A stretch of DNA of 64,000 nucleotides from an uncultured Allomuricauda sp. (GCF_947258355.1 NZ_CAMYIC010000040.1:37085-101084), one strand, 5' to 3'. Positions 45,577-55,411 are shown, counted from the first letter of the stretch. The notes: a model not told the origin generated them from the letters alone. Numbers and translations are program-made.

Positions 45577-45606
45577 AAAGCCATCTTAAAGGAGATGGCT
45601 TTTTAA
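45577..45606. terminator. Bidirectional terminator between cupin gene and tyrS
   Basis: A 10-bp stem (AAAGCCATCT / AGATGGCTTT) with a six-base loop, A-run before and T-run after, between two convergent genes. Confidence 0.8.
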
Positions 45607-45608
45607 TT

Positions 45609-46904
45609 TTATTCAATCACAAGTACAAAATAATTTTTCTTGCCTCGCTGCAGCAATACAAACTTATCATTGATCAAATCTGAAGTTGTAATCAGGTAGT
45701 CCTCTTTCACCTTTTCTTTGTTTACGGAAATGGAGTTTTGTTTCAATTCTCTTCTGGCTTCACCATTGGAACCTAAAAAACCGGTTTTGGCCGCCAAAGC
45801 TCCGATCATATCCAAACCAGGTTCAAGCTCATCCTTGCTAACCGTTGCTTGGGGTACTCCATCAAAAACATCCAAAAATGTTTTTTCGTTCAATTGCTTT
45901 AAATCATCTGAAGTTGATTTCCCAAAAAGAATATTACTTGCTTTGATCGCATTGTCCAAATCTTCCTGCGAGTGTACCATTACTGTGACTTCTTCGGCCA
46001 ATTTCTTTTGAAGCGCCCGCATGTGGGGAGCTTCCTTGTGTTCGGCTACCAAATTTTCGATTTCCTCTTTAGTCAGGAATGTAAATATCTTTATGTATTT
46101 CTCAGCATCTTCGTCCGATGTGTTCAACCAATATTGGTAAAATTTATAAGGCGAAGTTCTCTCAGCATCCAACCAAATATTACCTCCTTCGGTTTTTCCG
46201 AATTTGGTTCCATCGGCCTTCGTGATCAAAGGACAAGTAAGGGCAAATCCCTTGCCTCCTCCTATTCTTCTGATAAGCTCGGTTCCGGTGGTTATATTTC
46301 CCCACTGATCACTACCTCCCATTTGCAGTGTGCAATCATGGTTTTGGTAGAGGTACAAAAAGTCGTAACCCTGCACCAGTTGATAGGTAAACTCAGTAAA
46401 GGACATTCCCTCTTTGGCATCGGAAGAAAGCCGTTTTTTTACGGAATCCTTTGCCATCATATAGTTTACGGTGATATGTTTACCTATATCACGGATGAAT
46501 TCCAAGAACGAGAAATTCTTCATCCAATCGTAATTGTTCACCAAGACCGCAGCATTTGGTTCACCGCTTTCAAAATCCAAAAAACGGCTCAATTGTTCTT
46601 TTAAAGCATCCTCGTTGTGTCGAAGAGTTTTCTCGTCCAACAGGTTTCGCTCCGCAGATTTGCCGCTAGGATCTCCGATCATTCCCGTGGCACCGCCCAC
46701 CAAGGCATAAGGTTTGTGCCCGGCAAGTTGAAAGTGCCTTAACATCATAACACCCACCAAATGACCTATGTGCAAAGAGTCAGCTGTTGGATCGATTCCC
46801 ACATAAGCGGAACGCATTCCTTCCATTAGGTGTTCTTCGGCTCCTGGCATTACATCGTGCACCATTCCTCTCCATTGCAATTCTTCAACAAAATTCTTTG
46901 TCAT
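45609..46904 (-). CDS. tyrS: Tyrosyl-tRNA synthetase
   Basis: A 431-residue class I synthetase from the ATG at 46904 ([10 protein letters not shown]). The frame is open 18 codons further, but that stretch contains the promoter. It shows the HIGH motif (SLHIGHLVG), the tyrosine-binding [11 protein letters not shown], the KMSKS equivalent KFGKT, and a C-terminal S4-like RNA-binding domain ([15 protein letters not shown]). It charges tRNA-Tyr. Confidence 0.95.
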   Translation of the reverse strand: MTKNFVEELQWRGMVHDVMPGAEEHLMEGMRSAYVGIDPTADSLHIGHLVGVMMLRHFQLAGHKPYALVGGATGMIGDPSGKSAERNLLDEKTLRHNEDALKEQLSRFLDFESGEPNAAVLVNNYDWMKNFSFLEFIRDIGKHITVNYMMAKDSVKKRLSSDAKEGMSFTEFTYQLVQGYDFLYLYQNHDCTLQMGGSDQWGNITTGTELIRRIGGGKGFALTCPLITKADGTKFGKTEGGNIWLDAERTSPYKFYQYWLNTSDEDAEKYIKIFTFLTKEEIENLVAEHKEAPHMRALQKKLAEEVTVMVHSQEDLDNAIKASNILFGKSTSDDLKQLNEKTFLDVFDGVPQATVSKDELEPGLDMIGALAAKTGFLGSNGEARRELKQNSISVNKEKVKEDYLITTSDLINDKFVLLQRGKKNYFVLVIE

Positions 46905-46926
46905 GATCAGTTTTTTGGAATAGCTG

Positions 46927-46958
46927 CAAATATAAAATGAAGTTGGCATTTCACTCAA
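46927..46958 (-). promoter_or_regulatory. Bacteroidota-type promoter for tyrS (TTG-N21-TATATTTG)
   Basis: On the minus strand TTG (46958-46956) and TATATTTG (46934-46927) are 21 bases apart, a full consensus match. Transcription would start near 46920, 16 bases before the chosen ATG, and excludes the longer tyrS start. Confidence 0.65.
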
Positions 46959-46989
46959 TTTTTACAGCACAAATAGGTACTTTTACCTT

Positions 46990-47994
46990 ATGATTTTGGT
47001 TACAGGAGGTACTGGATTGATTGGTTCCCATTTACTTTTCCATTTAATCAGCAATGGAAACCAAGTAAGAAGCAACTTTAGAACACAAAAATCCATAGAG
47101 AAGGTTCGCAAAGTTTTTGGTTACTATACAGATAATCCCTCAACTTTAATTGAACAAATTGATTGGGTAAAGGCAGACATAACCGATTTGGGCGGATTAG
47201 ATTCCCTTTTTGATAGTGTGGAGCAAGTGTACCACTGTGCCGCTTTGATCTCTTTTGATCCCAATGATTTTAAAAAACTGGAAAGAACCAATGTGGAAGG
47301 AACGGCAAATGTGGTCAACCTATCCTTAAAATATGGGGTTGAAAAACTCTGTTACGTAAGTTCCATAGCTACGATTGGTCCAAGCATTGGGGGAAAAACA
47401 GTGACCGAAGAAAACGAATGGAACCAAGCCAAGGCTTCCGTTTATGGGATTACCAAATATGATGCGGAACTTGAGGTCTGGCGTGGTTCCCAGGAAGGTC
47501 TTCCTATTGTTATTGTCAACCCTGGTGTGGTCATTGGACCTGGCTTTTGGAAATCTGGCAGTGGAACTTTCTTTACTTATGCATCCAAAGGCAAAAAGTA
47601 TTTTATTCCCGGTGGCACTGGATTTGTAACCATAAACGATGTTATAAATGCAATTACCCAACTTATGGGATCCAATATTGAGACAGAGCGTTTTATATTG
47701 GTAAATCAAAATATGACCTACCAAAAGTTGTTTCAGAAAATAGCACCGAAACTTAATGTGGAACCACCGACAAAAAGAGTCTCAAAATTTATATTGGAAC
47801 TTTTTTGGAGATGGGATTGGGTAAAAAGTAATGTGTTCGGTAAAAGAAGAAAATTGTCCAAAGCAGTTGCAAAGGGCTTATATCATCAAGAGAATTATAG
47901 CAGTGAAAAAATAAAAAGCGACTTGGATTTCACCTTTGAAGACTTGGATAAATCCATAGCATTTTGTTGCTCAAAATTTATTGAGGAGATGTAG
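46990..47994 (+). CDS. NAD-dependent epimerase/dehydratase (extended SDR)
   Basis: A 334-residue extended short-chain dehydrogenase. The Rossmann motif TGGTGLIGSH is at residues 5-14; the catalytic set is S (CYVSSIATIG) and Y-x3-K (YGITKYDAE), with NPGVVIGPG after it. It resembles dihydroflavonol-reductase-like sugar or sterol SDRs; substrate unknown. The last 17 bases overlap the end of the convergent DUF4296 gene. Confidence 0.85.
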   Translation: MILVTGGTGLIGSHLLFHLISNGNQVRSNFRTQKSIEKVRKVFGYYTDNPSTLIEQIDWVKADITDLGGLDSLFDSVEQVYHCAALISFDPNDFKKLERTNVEGTANVVNLSLKYGVEKLCYVSSIATIGPSIGGKTVTEENEWNQAKASVYGITKYDAELEVWRGSQEGLPIVIVNPGVVIGPGFWKSGSGTFFTYASKGKKYFIPGGTGFVTINDVINAITQLMGSNIETERFILVNQNMTYQKLFQKIAPKLNVEPPTKRVSKFILELFWRWDWVKSNVFGKRRKLSKAVAKGLYHQENYSSEKIKSDLDFTFEDLDKSIAFCCSKFIEEM

Positions 47995-48421
47995 GTGCCT
48001 CTATTTTTTCCTCCCCCCGTGCTCCTGCCACTGAATCCTTTTTCCTCAAATTCGCTTCGCGAATACTATCGTTCCTTCTTTTCCCCCTCGCTTCAAGGGT
48101 ATCCTTTTGCCGCTTTACCTTAGCTTCCACACTTTCATAAATGGATTGATATTCCAATGGAACAGAAGCATAGTAAAGATCGCTTTCTGCAAATTGAACA
48201 CTATCGATACCATACTTTTTATAAATGAAGTCCATGATATCGATACCGGATTCATCAAACTTGTTCCGAGCACTGGATTTTGCAGCATTCATTATGGCCA
48301 AATCATGAAGAATCTCGGCCATTTTCTCCTTTGGAATGAGGTTTTCGGGTTCTTCTATGACCTTTTCGGCACAGGAAACAAACAACACCAATGCAAGTAA
48401 AAATGTAACCGTATTTCTCAT
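47978..48421 (-). CDS. DUF4296 lipoprotein
   Basis: A 147-residue lipoprotein (lipobox FVSC). It opens with the family pattern LIPKEKMAEILHDLAIMNAA and ends in a charged tail rich in K, R, D and E. The function of DUF4296 is unknown; the family is Bacteroidota-specific and often sits beside dihydroorotase and the mannosyltransferase as here. It ends the minus-strand operon, three bases after pyrC. Confidence 0.8.
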   Translation of the reverse strand: MRNTVTFLLALVLFVSCAEKVIEEPENLIPKEKMAEILHDLAIMNAAKSSARNKFDESGIDIMDFIYKKYGIDSVQFAESDLYYASVPLEYQSIYESVEAKVKRQKDTLEARGKRRNDSIREANLRKKDSVAGARGEEKIEAPTSPQ

Positions 48422-48424
48422 TCC

Positions 48425-49759
48425 TTATCGATTAAAGGTGAGTCGTTTTGCATTTTTCCCCTTACTGAATGTTCCGTTGTCAAAAGCCAACAGCCCATTT
48501 ACGAAAGTTCTTTTCACCTCTGAACCAAAGGTAACACCTTCAAAGGGAGACCATCCACATTTATAGAAAATATTGGCTTTTTTCACCTCGTTTTTAGAAT
48601 TTCGGTTTACTTGAACCAAGTCAGCATAATAACCTTCTCGAATAAACCCGCGTCGATCGATATCAAAAAGCTTTGCCGGGTTATGGCACATTTTTTCAAC
48701 GATTTTTTCCAAGCTTATCACACCTTCTTTTTCCTTTTGGAGCATGGCCAATAGTGCATGCTGTACCAACGGACCTCCGGAAGGTGCCTTGGTATATGGA
48801 TTATCTTTCTCCTCAAGGGTATGTGGAGCATGGTCGGTAGCAACAACATCAATACGGTCATCCAAAAGGGCTTCCCATAGTTTCTCTCTGTCCTCTTTTG
48901 ATTTTACAGCGGGATTCCATTTGATGAGCGTTCCCTTTTTGTCATAATCCTCATCGGAAAACCACAAATGATGAATGCACACTTCAGCGGTAATCCTTTT
49001 TTCCTCCAGAGGAATTTCGTTGGTGAACAAATCGGTTTCGATTCCTGTGGACAAATGAAAAACGTGTAGCCTAGCTCCTGTTTTTTTTGCGAGCGCAATA
49101 GCTTTTGACGAAGAAAGATAGCAGGCTTCGGCACTTCTAATTACAGGGTGAAGCTCTATGGGTATGTCATCTCCATACATTTCTTTGTACTTGGCCAAAT
49201 TGGCTCTTATGGTCCCTTCATCTTCACAATGCGCAGAAATGACCATGTCGGTATTCTTAAAGATTTGTTCCAATACTTTTTCATCATCGACCAGCATATT
49301 CCCCGTGGAAGAACCCAAGAATAATTTTACACCGGAACACGCATTTTTATCCAGTCGTTTTAGTTCTTCCAAATTATCGTTGGTGCCTCCAAAAAGAAAG
49401 GAGTAATTAGCGAAGGAATCTTTTGCTGCTATAGCGAATTTATCCTCTAATTTCTGAATTGTGGTTGTCTGGGGATTTGTATTGGGTTGCTCCATAAAAG
49501 TGGTAATACCCCCCGCTAAAGCGGCTCTACTTTCTGTGGCAATAGTACCTTTATGAGTAAGTCCCGGCTCTCTAAAGTGCACTTGATCATCTATGATTCC
49601 AGGTAGTAGAAGGTCTCCTTCCAAATCAATAACGGTGGCATTTGCATCGGATATGTCCGAATCCACTCGGGAAATAAACTCTCCTTCCAATAATACATCG
49701 GATTCAAAAATGCTGTTCTCGTTTACGATTTTGGCATTCTTCAACAGAATTTTTGACAT
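48425..49759 (-). CDS. pyrC: Dihydroorotase (Bacteroidota type)
   Basis: A 444-residue amidohydrolase converting carbamoyl-aspartate to dihydroorotate. The metal site differs from the classical H-x-H: residues 58-61 read D-Q-V-H in GIIDDQVHFREPG, so the first histidine is Gln59. The other ligands are recognisable: the lysine in SGVKLFLGSS, SAHCEDE, HVFHLST and VATDHAPH. I recall the same DDQVH form in other Bacteroidota dihydroorotases, including a P. gingivalis protein with a solved structure, so it is probably a lineage trait rather than a defect. Middle gene of an operon with GT2 and DUF4296. Confidence 0.88.
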   Translation of the reverse strand: MSKILLKNAKIVNENSIFESDVLLEGEFISRVDSDISDANATVIDLEGDLLLPGIIDDQVHFREPGLTHKGTIATESRAALAGGITTFMEQPNTNPQTTTIQKLEDKFAIAAKDSFANYSFLFGGTNDNLEELKRLDKNACSGVKLFLGSSTGNMLVDDEKVLEQIFKNTDMVISAHCEDEGTIRANLAKYKEMYGDDIPIELHPVIRSAEACYLSSSKAIALAKKTGARLHVFHLSTGIETDLFTNEIPLEEKRITAEVCIHHLWFSDEDYDKKGTLIKWNPAVKSKEDREKLWEALLDDRIDVVATDHAPHTLEEKDNPYTKAPSGGPLVQHALLAMLQKEKEGVISLEKIVEKMCHNPAKLFDIDRRGFIREGYYADLVQVNRNSKNEVKKANIFYKCGWSPFEGVTFGSEVKRTFVNGLLAFDNGTFSKGKNAKRLTFNR

Positions 49760-49761
49760 AA

Positions 49762-50490
49762 TTAAAAGTTCTTTTTAAAAAATATACTCCTAAACTTCAT
49801 GGCTATCACCCCAAAAATGGCCTCCCTGATAATTGCTGAGTTCATTTTTGATTTTCCATGCACCCTATCCGTAAAAATAATCGAAACCTCTTCTATTTTA
49901 AACTTTTTGAGATAGGCCCGGTATTTCATTTCTATCTGGAAGGCGTAGCCAATAAATCGCACATTGTCCAAATTAATGGTCTCGAGCACTTTTCTTTTGT
50001 AACAGACAAATCCTGCTGTGGGGTCGTGGACTTTCATGCCCGTAATCAACTTTACATAAAACGAAGCCCCATAAGAAAGTAGGATTCTGGCCAAAGGCCA
50101 GTTCACCACATTAACTCCTTTTTTGTAACGGGAGCCGACAGCAACATCTGCACCATTTAAGCAAGCTCTATGCAGTCTTGAAAGATCCGCCGGTCGGTGC
50201 GAAAAATCCGCATCCATTTCAAAAATATAGTCATAGCCATTTTTTAAGGCCCATTTAAAACCATGGATATAGGCGGTTCCCAGGCCAGATTTTTCCTTAC
50301 GGACCTCCAAAAAAAGTCGCTCCGGAAACTCCTTCTGCAATGTTCTCACGCAATCCGCGGTTCCATCAGGAGAATTATCATCCACCACCAAAACATGAAA
50401 ATCCTTTTTTAAATCAAAAACAGTCTTAACAATGGCCTCGATGTTTTCAATTTCATTGAATGTGGGTATAATGACCAAGCCGTCTGACAT
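49762..50490 (-). CDS. Polyprenol-phosphate mannose synthase-like GT2 glycosyltransferase
   Basis: A 242-residue GT2 enzyme from the ATG at 50490 (a GTG lies two codons earlier). Motifs: VIIPTFNEIENI, VVDDNSPDGTAD, the donor-binding FEMDADFSH, and the acceptor-site GSRYKKGV. The layout matches dolichol-phosphate mannose synthases, making a polyprenyl-P-sugar donor for envelope glycosylation. The divergent gene encodes an ArnT-like enzyme that would use such a donor. First gene of an operon with dihydroorotase and DUF4296. Confidence 0.88.
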   Translation of the reverse strand: MSDGLVIIPTFNEIENIEAIVKTVFDLKKDFHVLVVDDNSPDGTADCVRTLQKEFPERLFLEVRKEKSGLGTAYIHGFKWALKNGYDYIFEMDADFSHRPADLSRLHRACLNGADVAVGSRYKKGVNVVNWPLARILLSYGASFYVKLITGMKVHDPTAGFVCYKRKVLETINLDNVRFIGYAFQIEMKYRAYLKKFKIEEVSIIFTDRVHGKSKMNSAIIREAIFGVIAMKFRSIFFKKNF

Positions 50491-50509
50491 TCGCACTAGA
50501 TTAGAATGG

Positions 50510-50541
50510 CAAAAATACGGTTTTCTTGTTTGCCTTCACAA
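50510..50541 (-). promoter_or_regulatory. Bacteroidota-type promoter (TTG-N21-TATTTTTG) for GT2-pyrC operon
   Basis: On the minus strand TTG (50541-50539) and TATTTTTG (50517-50510) are 21 bases apart, about 20 bases before the ATG at 50490. Confidence 0.65.
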
Positions 50542-50561
50542 GTTCCTATTAACAAGGTGAT

Positions 50562-50590
50562 TTGGCACTAGTCCAATATTTGTAACTTTG
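50562..50590 (+). promoter_or_regulatory. Bacteroidota-type promoter (TTG-N18-TAACTTTG) for ArnT-like operon
   Basis: TTG at 50562-50564 and TAACTTTG at 50583-50590 are 18 bases apart, a full consensus match; start near 50597, ATG at 50613. It is back to back with the GT2 promoter. Confidence 0.7.
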
Positions 50591-50612
50591 CCCATCTAAA
50601 ATCACATTTTTG

Positions 50613-52268
50613 ATGTCTCAAAAGTTTCCTAGGCTTTTCTTTATCCTCTTAGCGGTTCTTTTTGCACTCAATCTTTTTCAAGCTTCCTTTACAGAGCTTA
50701 TTTATGATGAAGCTTATTATTGGTACTATGCCCAAGATATGGCCTGGGGATACTTTGACCATCCGCCCATGGTGGCATTTTTGATCAAGCTCAGCAGTCT
50801 TCTTTTTGATGGCGAACTGGGCGTAAGATTTATGAGCACCCTTCTTTCGGCTGGAACTTATATTTTACTGTGGTTGTTGATAGACAATCCAAAGAAAAAG
50901 GATTATGTGGTCCATTTTTTCTTGTTGGTATTCTCGTTTACCTTAATGAATGCTTACGGGTTTTTAACACTTCCTGATACGGCTTTGTTGTTTTTCACGG
51001 CATTGTTCCTTTGGCTATATAAGTGCTTTTTGGAGGACGAAGGTATAATCAATACGATTGGCCTTGGGCTGGTCATGGCTACTTTAATGTACGGTAAGTA
51101 CCACGCAGTACTGGTAATCCTGTTTGTTTTCCTATCCAACTACAAACTGATTTTCAACAAAAAGGCATGGTTAGCGGTAATTTTGGCTTTGATTTGCTAC
51201 ACACCCCATTTTGTGTGGCTCTATCAAAACGATTTTGTTTCCATCACCTTCCATTTATATGAACGCCCCAACCAAGCCTATAAGTTCGATGAGTTTACCC
51301 TAGGCTTCTTCTTGAACAATATTGTGATCATCGGTCTTTTGTTTTATTGGGTTTATAGCGCTTTTTTTAAATTCAAAACAACTGATAAGTTCTCAAAAGC
51401 CTTGATTTATTTGGTTTATGGCATATTGATTTTCTTTTTTATATCCAGCTTTAACCGTAGGGTGCAAGCACAATGGACCATTGCTATTTCCATTCCATTG
51501 GCTGTAATTGCATTCAATTACCTTTTACAAAATACCACTAGTAGAAAATGGATGTACCGCATTGGCATAGTAAGTTTGGTGCTTTTAATGTATGCCAGGG
51601 CATGGATGATCTATCAACCATTATTTCCCATGTATTTCGAAACACATGGTAACAAGGAATGGACGGAAGAACTCAAAACAAAGTCTGGCGGCATACCTGT
51701 TATTTTTGAGAATTCCTATAGACGTTCAGCCATGTATGAGTTTTACTCGGGAGTCCCTGCCATCTCCCTGAACAACTACATGTATCGAAAAAACCAGTAT
51801 TCCATTGATGGTTCGGAGGAGCGGGTACGTGGAGAAAAGGTTTTGTATGTTTCCAAATACCGGAAAAGTGGAGACATCTCTTATATGCATATGGACAGTA
51901 CCGTGTTCCATGGAGTTTATATCGATGATTTTCAATCTTACCGCAATTTAAAGTGCATTGTGGAAAAACCGGAAACAGGTATTATGTACTCACTAAAAGT
52001 GTACAATCCATATCCGTTCGATATCCCTCTGGATCAATTAGAGTACACTATCTCATATTCCAACGAGCACAAACAAGTCAAACAAATGCGTTCGTTAAAG
52101 GTTAAAAGCACAAATCCACAGCAATCTTTGTTAAAATCAAAAGATACCATAGGCTATAATTTTGAGTTACCTCTATCCACTATGGAAAATCCGTCGTATT
52201 TTAGAATAGGTATCTCTGAAAACAATTTACCTTCGGGACTAAACGGAAAACCCATTAAAATTCAGTAA
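50613..52268 (+). CDS. ArnT-like membrane glycosyltransferase (GT39/GT83 family)
   Basis: A 551-residue inner-membrane protein from the ATG at 50613 (a TTG is one codon upstream). The first loop carries the catalytic acidic motif LIYDEAYYWYYAQDMAWGY followed by FDHPPMV, typical of enzymes that move a sugar from a polyprenyl-phosphate donor. About eleven membrane helices reach residue ~340; a soluble C-terminal domain follows. With the divergent polyprenol-P-sugar synthase it probably forms an envelope glycosylation pathway. The stop overlaps the next start by one base. Confidence 0.85.
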   Translation: MSQKFPRLFFILLAVLFALNLFQASFTELIYDEAYYWYYAQDMAWGYFDHPPMVAFLIKLSSLLFDGELGVRFMSTLLSAGTYILLWLLIDNPKKKDYVVHFFLLVFSFTLMNAYGFLTLPDTALLFFTALFLWLYKCFLEDEGIINTIGLGLVMATLMYGKYHAVLVILFVFLSNYKLIFNKKAWLAVILALICYTPHFVWLYQNDFVSITFHLYERPNQAYKFDEFTLGFFLNNIVIIGLLFYWVYSAFFKFKTTDKFSKALIYLVYGILIFFFISSFNRRVQAQWTIAISIPLAVIAFNYLLQNTTSRKWMYRIGIVSLVLLMYARAWMIYQPLFPMYFETHGNKEWTEELKTKSGGIPVIFENSYRRSAMYEFYSGVPAISLNNYMYRKNQYSIDGSEERVRGEKVLYVSKYRKSGDISYMHMDSTVFHGVYIDDFQSYRNLKCIVEKPETGIMYSLKVYNPYPFDIPLDQLEYTISYSNEHKQVKQMRSLKVKSTNPQQSLLKSKDTIGYNFELPLSTMENPSYFRIGISENNLPSGLNGKPIKIQ

Positions 52269-52924
52269 TGGACCCCATTGAAAAAACAATCGTTTCCTTG
52301 GATTGGATGACAATTACGTTATTCGTTGGTTTGGTTGTTTTGGCTCTTGGGAAATATCTCTACCACAAAAAATTTTTGAACTTTATCATTCTACCTTTTA
52401 ATGATAAGTACATTCTCCTGCATAATAAAAAGGGACAATTCTCGCATTGGTTCCACCTACTTTTAACATTGTTTCAGCTTATTAACCTTTCGCTTTTTAT
52501 TTTTCTTGCGATACATGTTTTTGAGGTGATCCCAAATGAAAAGTCCGTAATTACTTATTTGATCGTGTTAGGGTTTTTAGCGTTGTTTGAACTCGTTAAA
52601 TTCCTGCTTCAAATGTTCACGGGTTTTGTTTTTGAAAACACATCCCTCATTAGTGGATTTATTTTTAGCAAAATTTCATACCTCAATTATAGCAGTATAA
52701 TTCTTTCCATTGCCAACATTTTGTTGATTTATATCACAACCAGTTCAAAAACAACAATATATGTAGCAATAATACTCATTCTCCTCATAAATGGCATTGG
52801 TGCTGCGAAGCTGCTGAAGAACCATCAAAAAGCACTGTTCCCCTATTTTATGTATTTTATTTTGTACCTTTGCACACTCGAAATTGCGCCCTTGGTGTTA
52901 ATTGGAAGCTATTTAAAAGGTTGA
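52268..52924 (+). CDS. DUF4271 membrane protein
   Basis: A 218-residue protein with about six hydrophobic helices, a pattern conserved among Bacteroidota DUF4271 proteins (FNDKYILLHNKKGQFSHWFH near residue 44). Function unknown. Its place between the glycosyltransferase gene and the uroporphyrinogen-III synthase gene, with a one-base overlap and a six-base gap, is a common flavobacterial arrangement. Confidence 0.8.
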   Translation: MDPIEKTIVSLDWMTITLFVGLVVLALGKYLYHKKFLNFIILPFNDKYILLHNKKGQFSHWFHLLLTLFQLINLSLFIFLAIHVFEVIPNEKSVITYLIVLGFLALFELVKFLLQMFTGFVFENTSLISGFIFSKISYLNYSSIILSIANILLIYITTSSKTTIYVAIILILLINGIGAAKLLKNHQKALFPYFMYFILYLCTLEIAPLVLIGSYLKG

Positions 52925-52930
52925 AAGCTT

Positions 52931-53674
52931 ATGAAAGTAAAAACAATTTTGGTTTCCCAGCCGGAACCCAAAGTCGAAAACTCACCTTATTCAAGATTAA
53001 TTGAAAAAGAAAAAGTAAAAGTTGATTTTATACCTTTCATACACGTTGAAGGCGTAGAAGCAAAAAACGTGAGGCAGCAGAAAATCGACTTGAACAACTT
53101 TACGGCGATTATCCTGACCAGCAGAAACTCTGTGGACCATTTTTTTAGGATTGCCGATGAAATGCGCTTCAAAGTTCCGGATTCCATGAAATATTTTTGC
53201 CAGTCAGAGGCAGTGGCCTACTATCTGCAAAAGTATGTGGTGTACAGAAAAAGAAAGATTTATGTTGGAAAAAGGACTTTTAACGAGTTGATTCCGCTGA
53301 TCAAGAAGTACAAGGACGAAAAGTTCCTGTTACCGTCCTCGGATTCGTTAAAACCTATCGTTCCTGAATTGTTGGATGAAGTCGGCGTTAATTGGACACG
53401 AGGCATTTTCTACAAAACGGTGATCAGTGACCTTTCCGACCTTAGAAATGTATATTATGACATTTTGGTGTTCTTCAGTCCTTCAGGAATTGAATCTCTG
53501 ATGCAGAACTTTCCTGACTTTGAACAAAACGACACAAGAATTGCGGTTTTTGGCAACAGTACGGTTAAAGCTGCCACCAATGCGGGTCTTAGAATAGATA
53601 TTCAGGCTCCTACGCCCGAAACCCCATCCATGACCATGGCATTACAGAAATACATTACCAGCGTTAATAAATAA
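52931..53674 (+). CDS. hemD: Uroporphyrinogen-III synthase
   Basis: A 247-residue two-lobed protein. Low primary conservation is normal for this family; recognisable parts are the start ILVSQPEP, AIILTSRNSVDHFF, the C-terminal FFSPSGIESLMQNF and AVFGNSTVKAATNAGL. It cyclises hydroxymethylbilane in heme synthesis. Last gene of the operon before a perfect palindromic terminator. Confidence 0.85.
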   Translation: MKVKTILVSQPEPKVENSPYSRLIEKEKVKVDFIPFIHVEGVEAKNVRQQKIDLNNFTAIILTSRNSVDHFFRIADEMRFKVPDSMKYFCQSEAVAYYLQKYVVYRKRKIYVGKRTFNELIPLIKKYKDEKFLLPSSDSLKPIVPELLDEVGVNWTRGIFYKTVISDLSDLRNVYYDILVFFSPSGIESLMQNFPDFEQNDTRIAVFGNSTVKAATNAGLRIDIQAPTPETPSMTMALQKYITSVNK

Positions 53675-53693
53675 AACAATCTGGACAAGAAAT

Positions 53694-53726
53694 AAAAAAA
53701 GCCCTGTCACGTGACAGGGCTTTTTT
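53694..53726. terminator. Bidirectional terminator between hemD and pckA
   Basis: A perfect 20-bp palindrome at 53701-53720 (GCCCTGTCAC and its reverse complement) flanked by A7 and T6 tracts, between convergent genes. Confidence 0.9.
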
Positions 53727-53730
53727 ATTT

Positions 53731-55347
53731 TTAGAAAGCATACCTCTGCGGACCTCCTCTTCGGATTTCCTCACTGGCATAAGATTCAAATTTTTTAAAG
53801 TTTTCCCTAAAGGCATTGGTAAGCTTAAAGGCCGTCTTGTAATAAGCCTCGTCGTTGTTCCATGTTGCTCTAGGACTAAGTACTTTTGTTGGCACACCCG
53901 GACATTCCCTAGGTTGGGCCACTCCGAATACTGAATGGATGTGGTACTTCTCGTAATTGTACAGACCTAATTCTCCGCTCAGTGCGGCACTGATCATGGC
54001 ACGGGTATATTTGAGTTTCATACGTGTACCCACTCCGTAGGGTCCTCCTGTCCACCCGGTGTTCACCAACCAAACGTCCACTCCAGATTCCTTCATCTTG
54101 CGACTCAGCATCTCAGCATATTTTGTTGGGTGCAACGGCATAAAAGGTGCTCCAAAGCAGGCCGAGAAGGATGGCTGTGGCTCCACTACACCAGCTTCTG
54201 TTCCTGCAACTTTAGCGGTATATCCCGAAATAAAGTGATAGGCTGCTTGGGCCGGGGTTAGCTTAGAGATAGGAGGTAGCACTCCAAAAGCGTCGGCAGT
54301 AAGGAAGAAGATATTCTTCACATTTTCACCTATTGATGGTTGCTGTATATTATCAATATGATGAATGGGATAGCTTACCCTTGTATTTTGAGTAATGGAA
54401 GTGTCTGTAAAATCCACAACCCCATTTTCGTCCATCACCACATTTTCCAGAATAGCACCTTTTTTAATGGCTCCATAAATCTCTGGCTCCTTTTCCTGGG
54501 ATAGATCAATCACTTTGGCATAGCAACCCCCTTCAAAGTTGAAGACCGTATTCGTAGGGGTCCACCCATGCTCATCATCCCCAATCAATTTTCTATTGGG
54601 GTCGGTGGATAAAGTGGTCTTCCCAGTACCCGACAGTCCAAAGAAAATAGCGGTATCATCAGATTCTCCGACATTGGCGGAACAATGCATGGGCAAAGTG
54701 TTCTTGTAAACAGGAAGGATAAAGTTAAGTGCAGAGAATATCCCCTTTTTAATCTCACCAGTATAACCTGTACCTCCTATAAGAGCAATTTTCCTGCTAA
54801 AGTTGAGAATAGCAAAATTATGCTGTCGAGTGCCATCCACCTCAGGTACTGCCTTAAAACCAGGGGCGTTCACTACGGTCCACTCAGGATCAAAATCCTC
54901 CAACTCCTCTTCAGTAGGACGAAGAAACATATTATAGGCAAACATATTGGACCATGGATATTCGTTGATCACCCTTATGTTCATTTTGTATTCTGGATCA
55001 GCGCAAGCATAAGAATCTCTAACATACAATTCCTTTTCATTGAGATAGGCAATCACCTTGTTATAGAGTTTATCAAATTTTCCACTATCAAAAGGAATAT
55101 TGATATCCCCCCACCAAATTTTGTCCGAAGTAATATCGTCCTTTACAATAAAGCGGTCCATTGGGGAGCGTCCTGTGAACTCACCGGTATTTATGGCCAA
55201 GGCACCTGAAGAGGCCTCTTTGCCCATACCTATGTTGATAGTGATGTCATGAAGTTCGTCAGGTGAAAGTTGATAATTTACATTATCATGGTTTATCCCA
55301 TAAGATTTTAACGAAATCGATTTCGTAACTGAAGCAGAATCCTTCAT
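53731..55347 (-). CDS. pckA: Phosphoenolpyruvate carboxykinase (ATP)
   Basis: A 538-residue gluconeogenic enzyme converting oxaloacetate plus ATP to PEP. It has the ATP-family kinase-1 motif GLSGTGKTTLSTDPNR, kinase-2-like LIGDDEHGW, the metal site preceding it (MHCSANVG), and FSACFGAPFMPLHP. Length is usual for the ATP-dependent class. Preceded by a -7 box. Confidence 0.95.
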   Translation of the reverse strand: MKDSASVTKSISLKSYGINHDNVNYQLSPDELHDITINIGMGKEASSGALAINTGEFTGRSPMDRFIVKDDITSDKIWWGDINIPFDSGKFDKLYNKVIAYLNEKELYVRDSYACADPEYKMNIRVINEYPWSNMFAYNMFLRPTEEELEDFDPEWTVVNAPGFKAVPEVDGTRQHNFAILNFSRKIALIGGTGYTGEIKKGIFSALNFILPVYKNTLPMHCSANVGESDDTAIFFGLSGTGKTTLSTDPNRKLIGDDEHGWTPTNTVFNFEGGCYAKVIDLSQEKEPEIYGAIKKGAILENVVMDENGVVDFTDTSITQNTRVSYPIHHIDNIQQPSIGENVKNIFFLTADAFGVLPPISKLTPAQAAYHFISGYTAKVAGTEAGVVEPQPSFSACFGAPFMPLHPTKYAEMLSRKMKESGVDVWLVNTGWTGGPYGVGTRMKLKYTRAMISAALSGELGLYNYEKYHIHSVFGVAQPRECPGVPTKVLSPRATWNNDEAYYKTAFKLTNAFRENFKKFESYASEEIRRGGPQRYAF

Positions 55348-55369
55348 AGTTTAGTTTTAGATGTTGGTA

Positions 55370-55377
55370 CAAAACTA
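55370..55377 (-). promoter_or_regulatory. -7 element (TAGTTTTG) for pckA
   Basis: Minus-strand TAGTTTTG matches TAnnTTTG 23 bases before the start codon; no -33 TTG at normal spacing. Confidence 0.45.
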
Positions 55378-55411
55378 TAAAATATCTGCTTTTTGACCTT
55401 TTAAAACCAGC

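Noticed and set aside
53701..53720. Perfect 20-bp palindrome as a regulatory operator
   Set aside because: Flanking A7 and T6 tracts and its place between convergent stops identify it as a bidirectional terminator.
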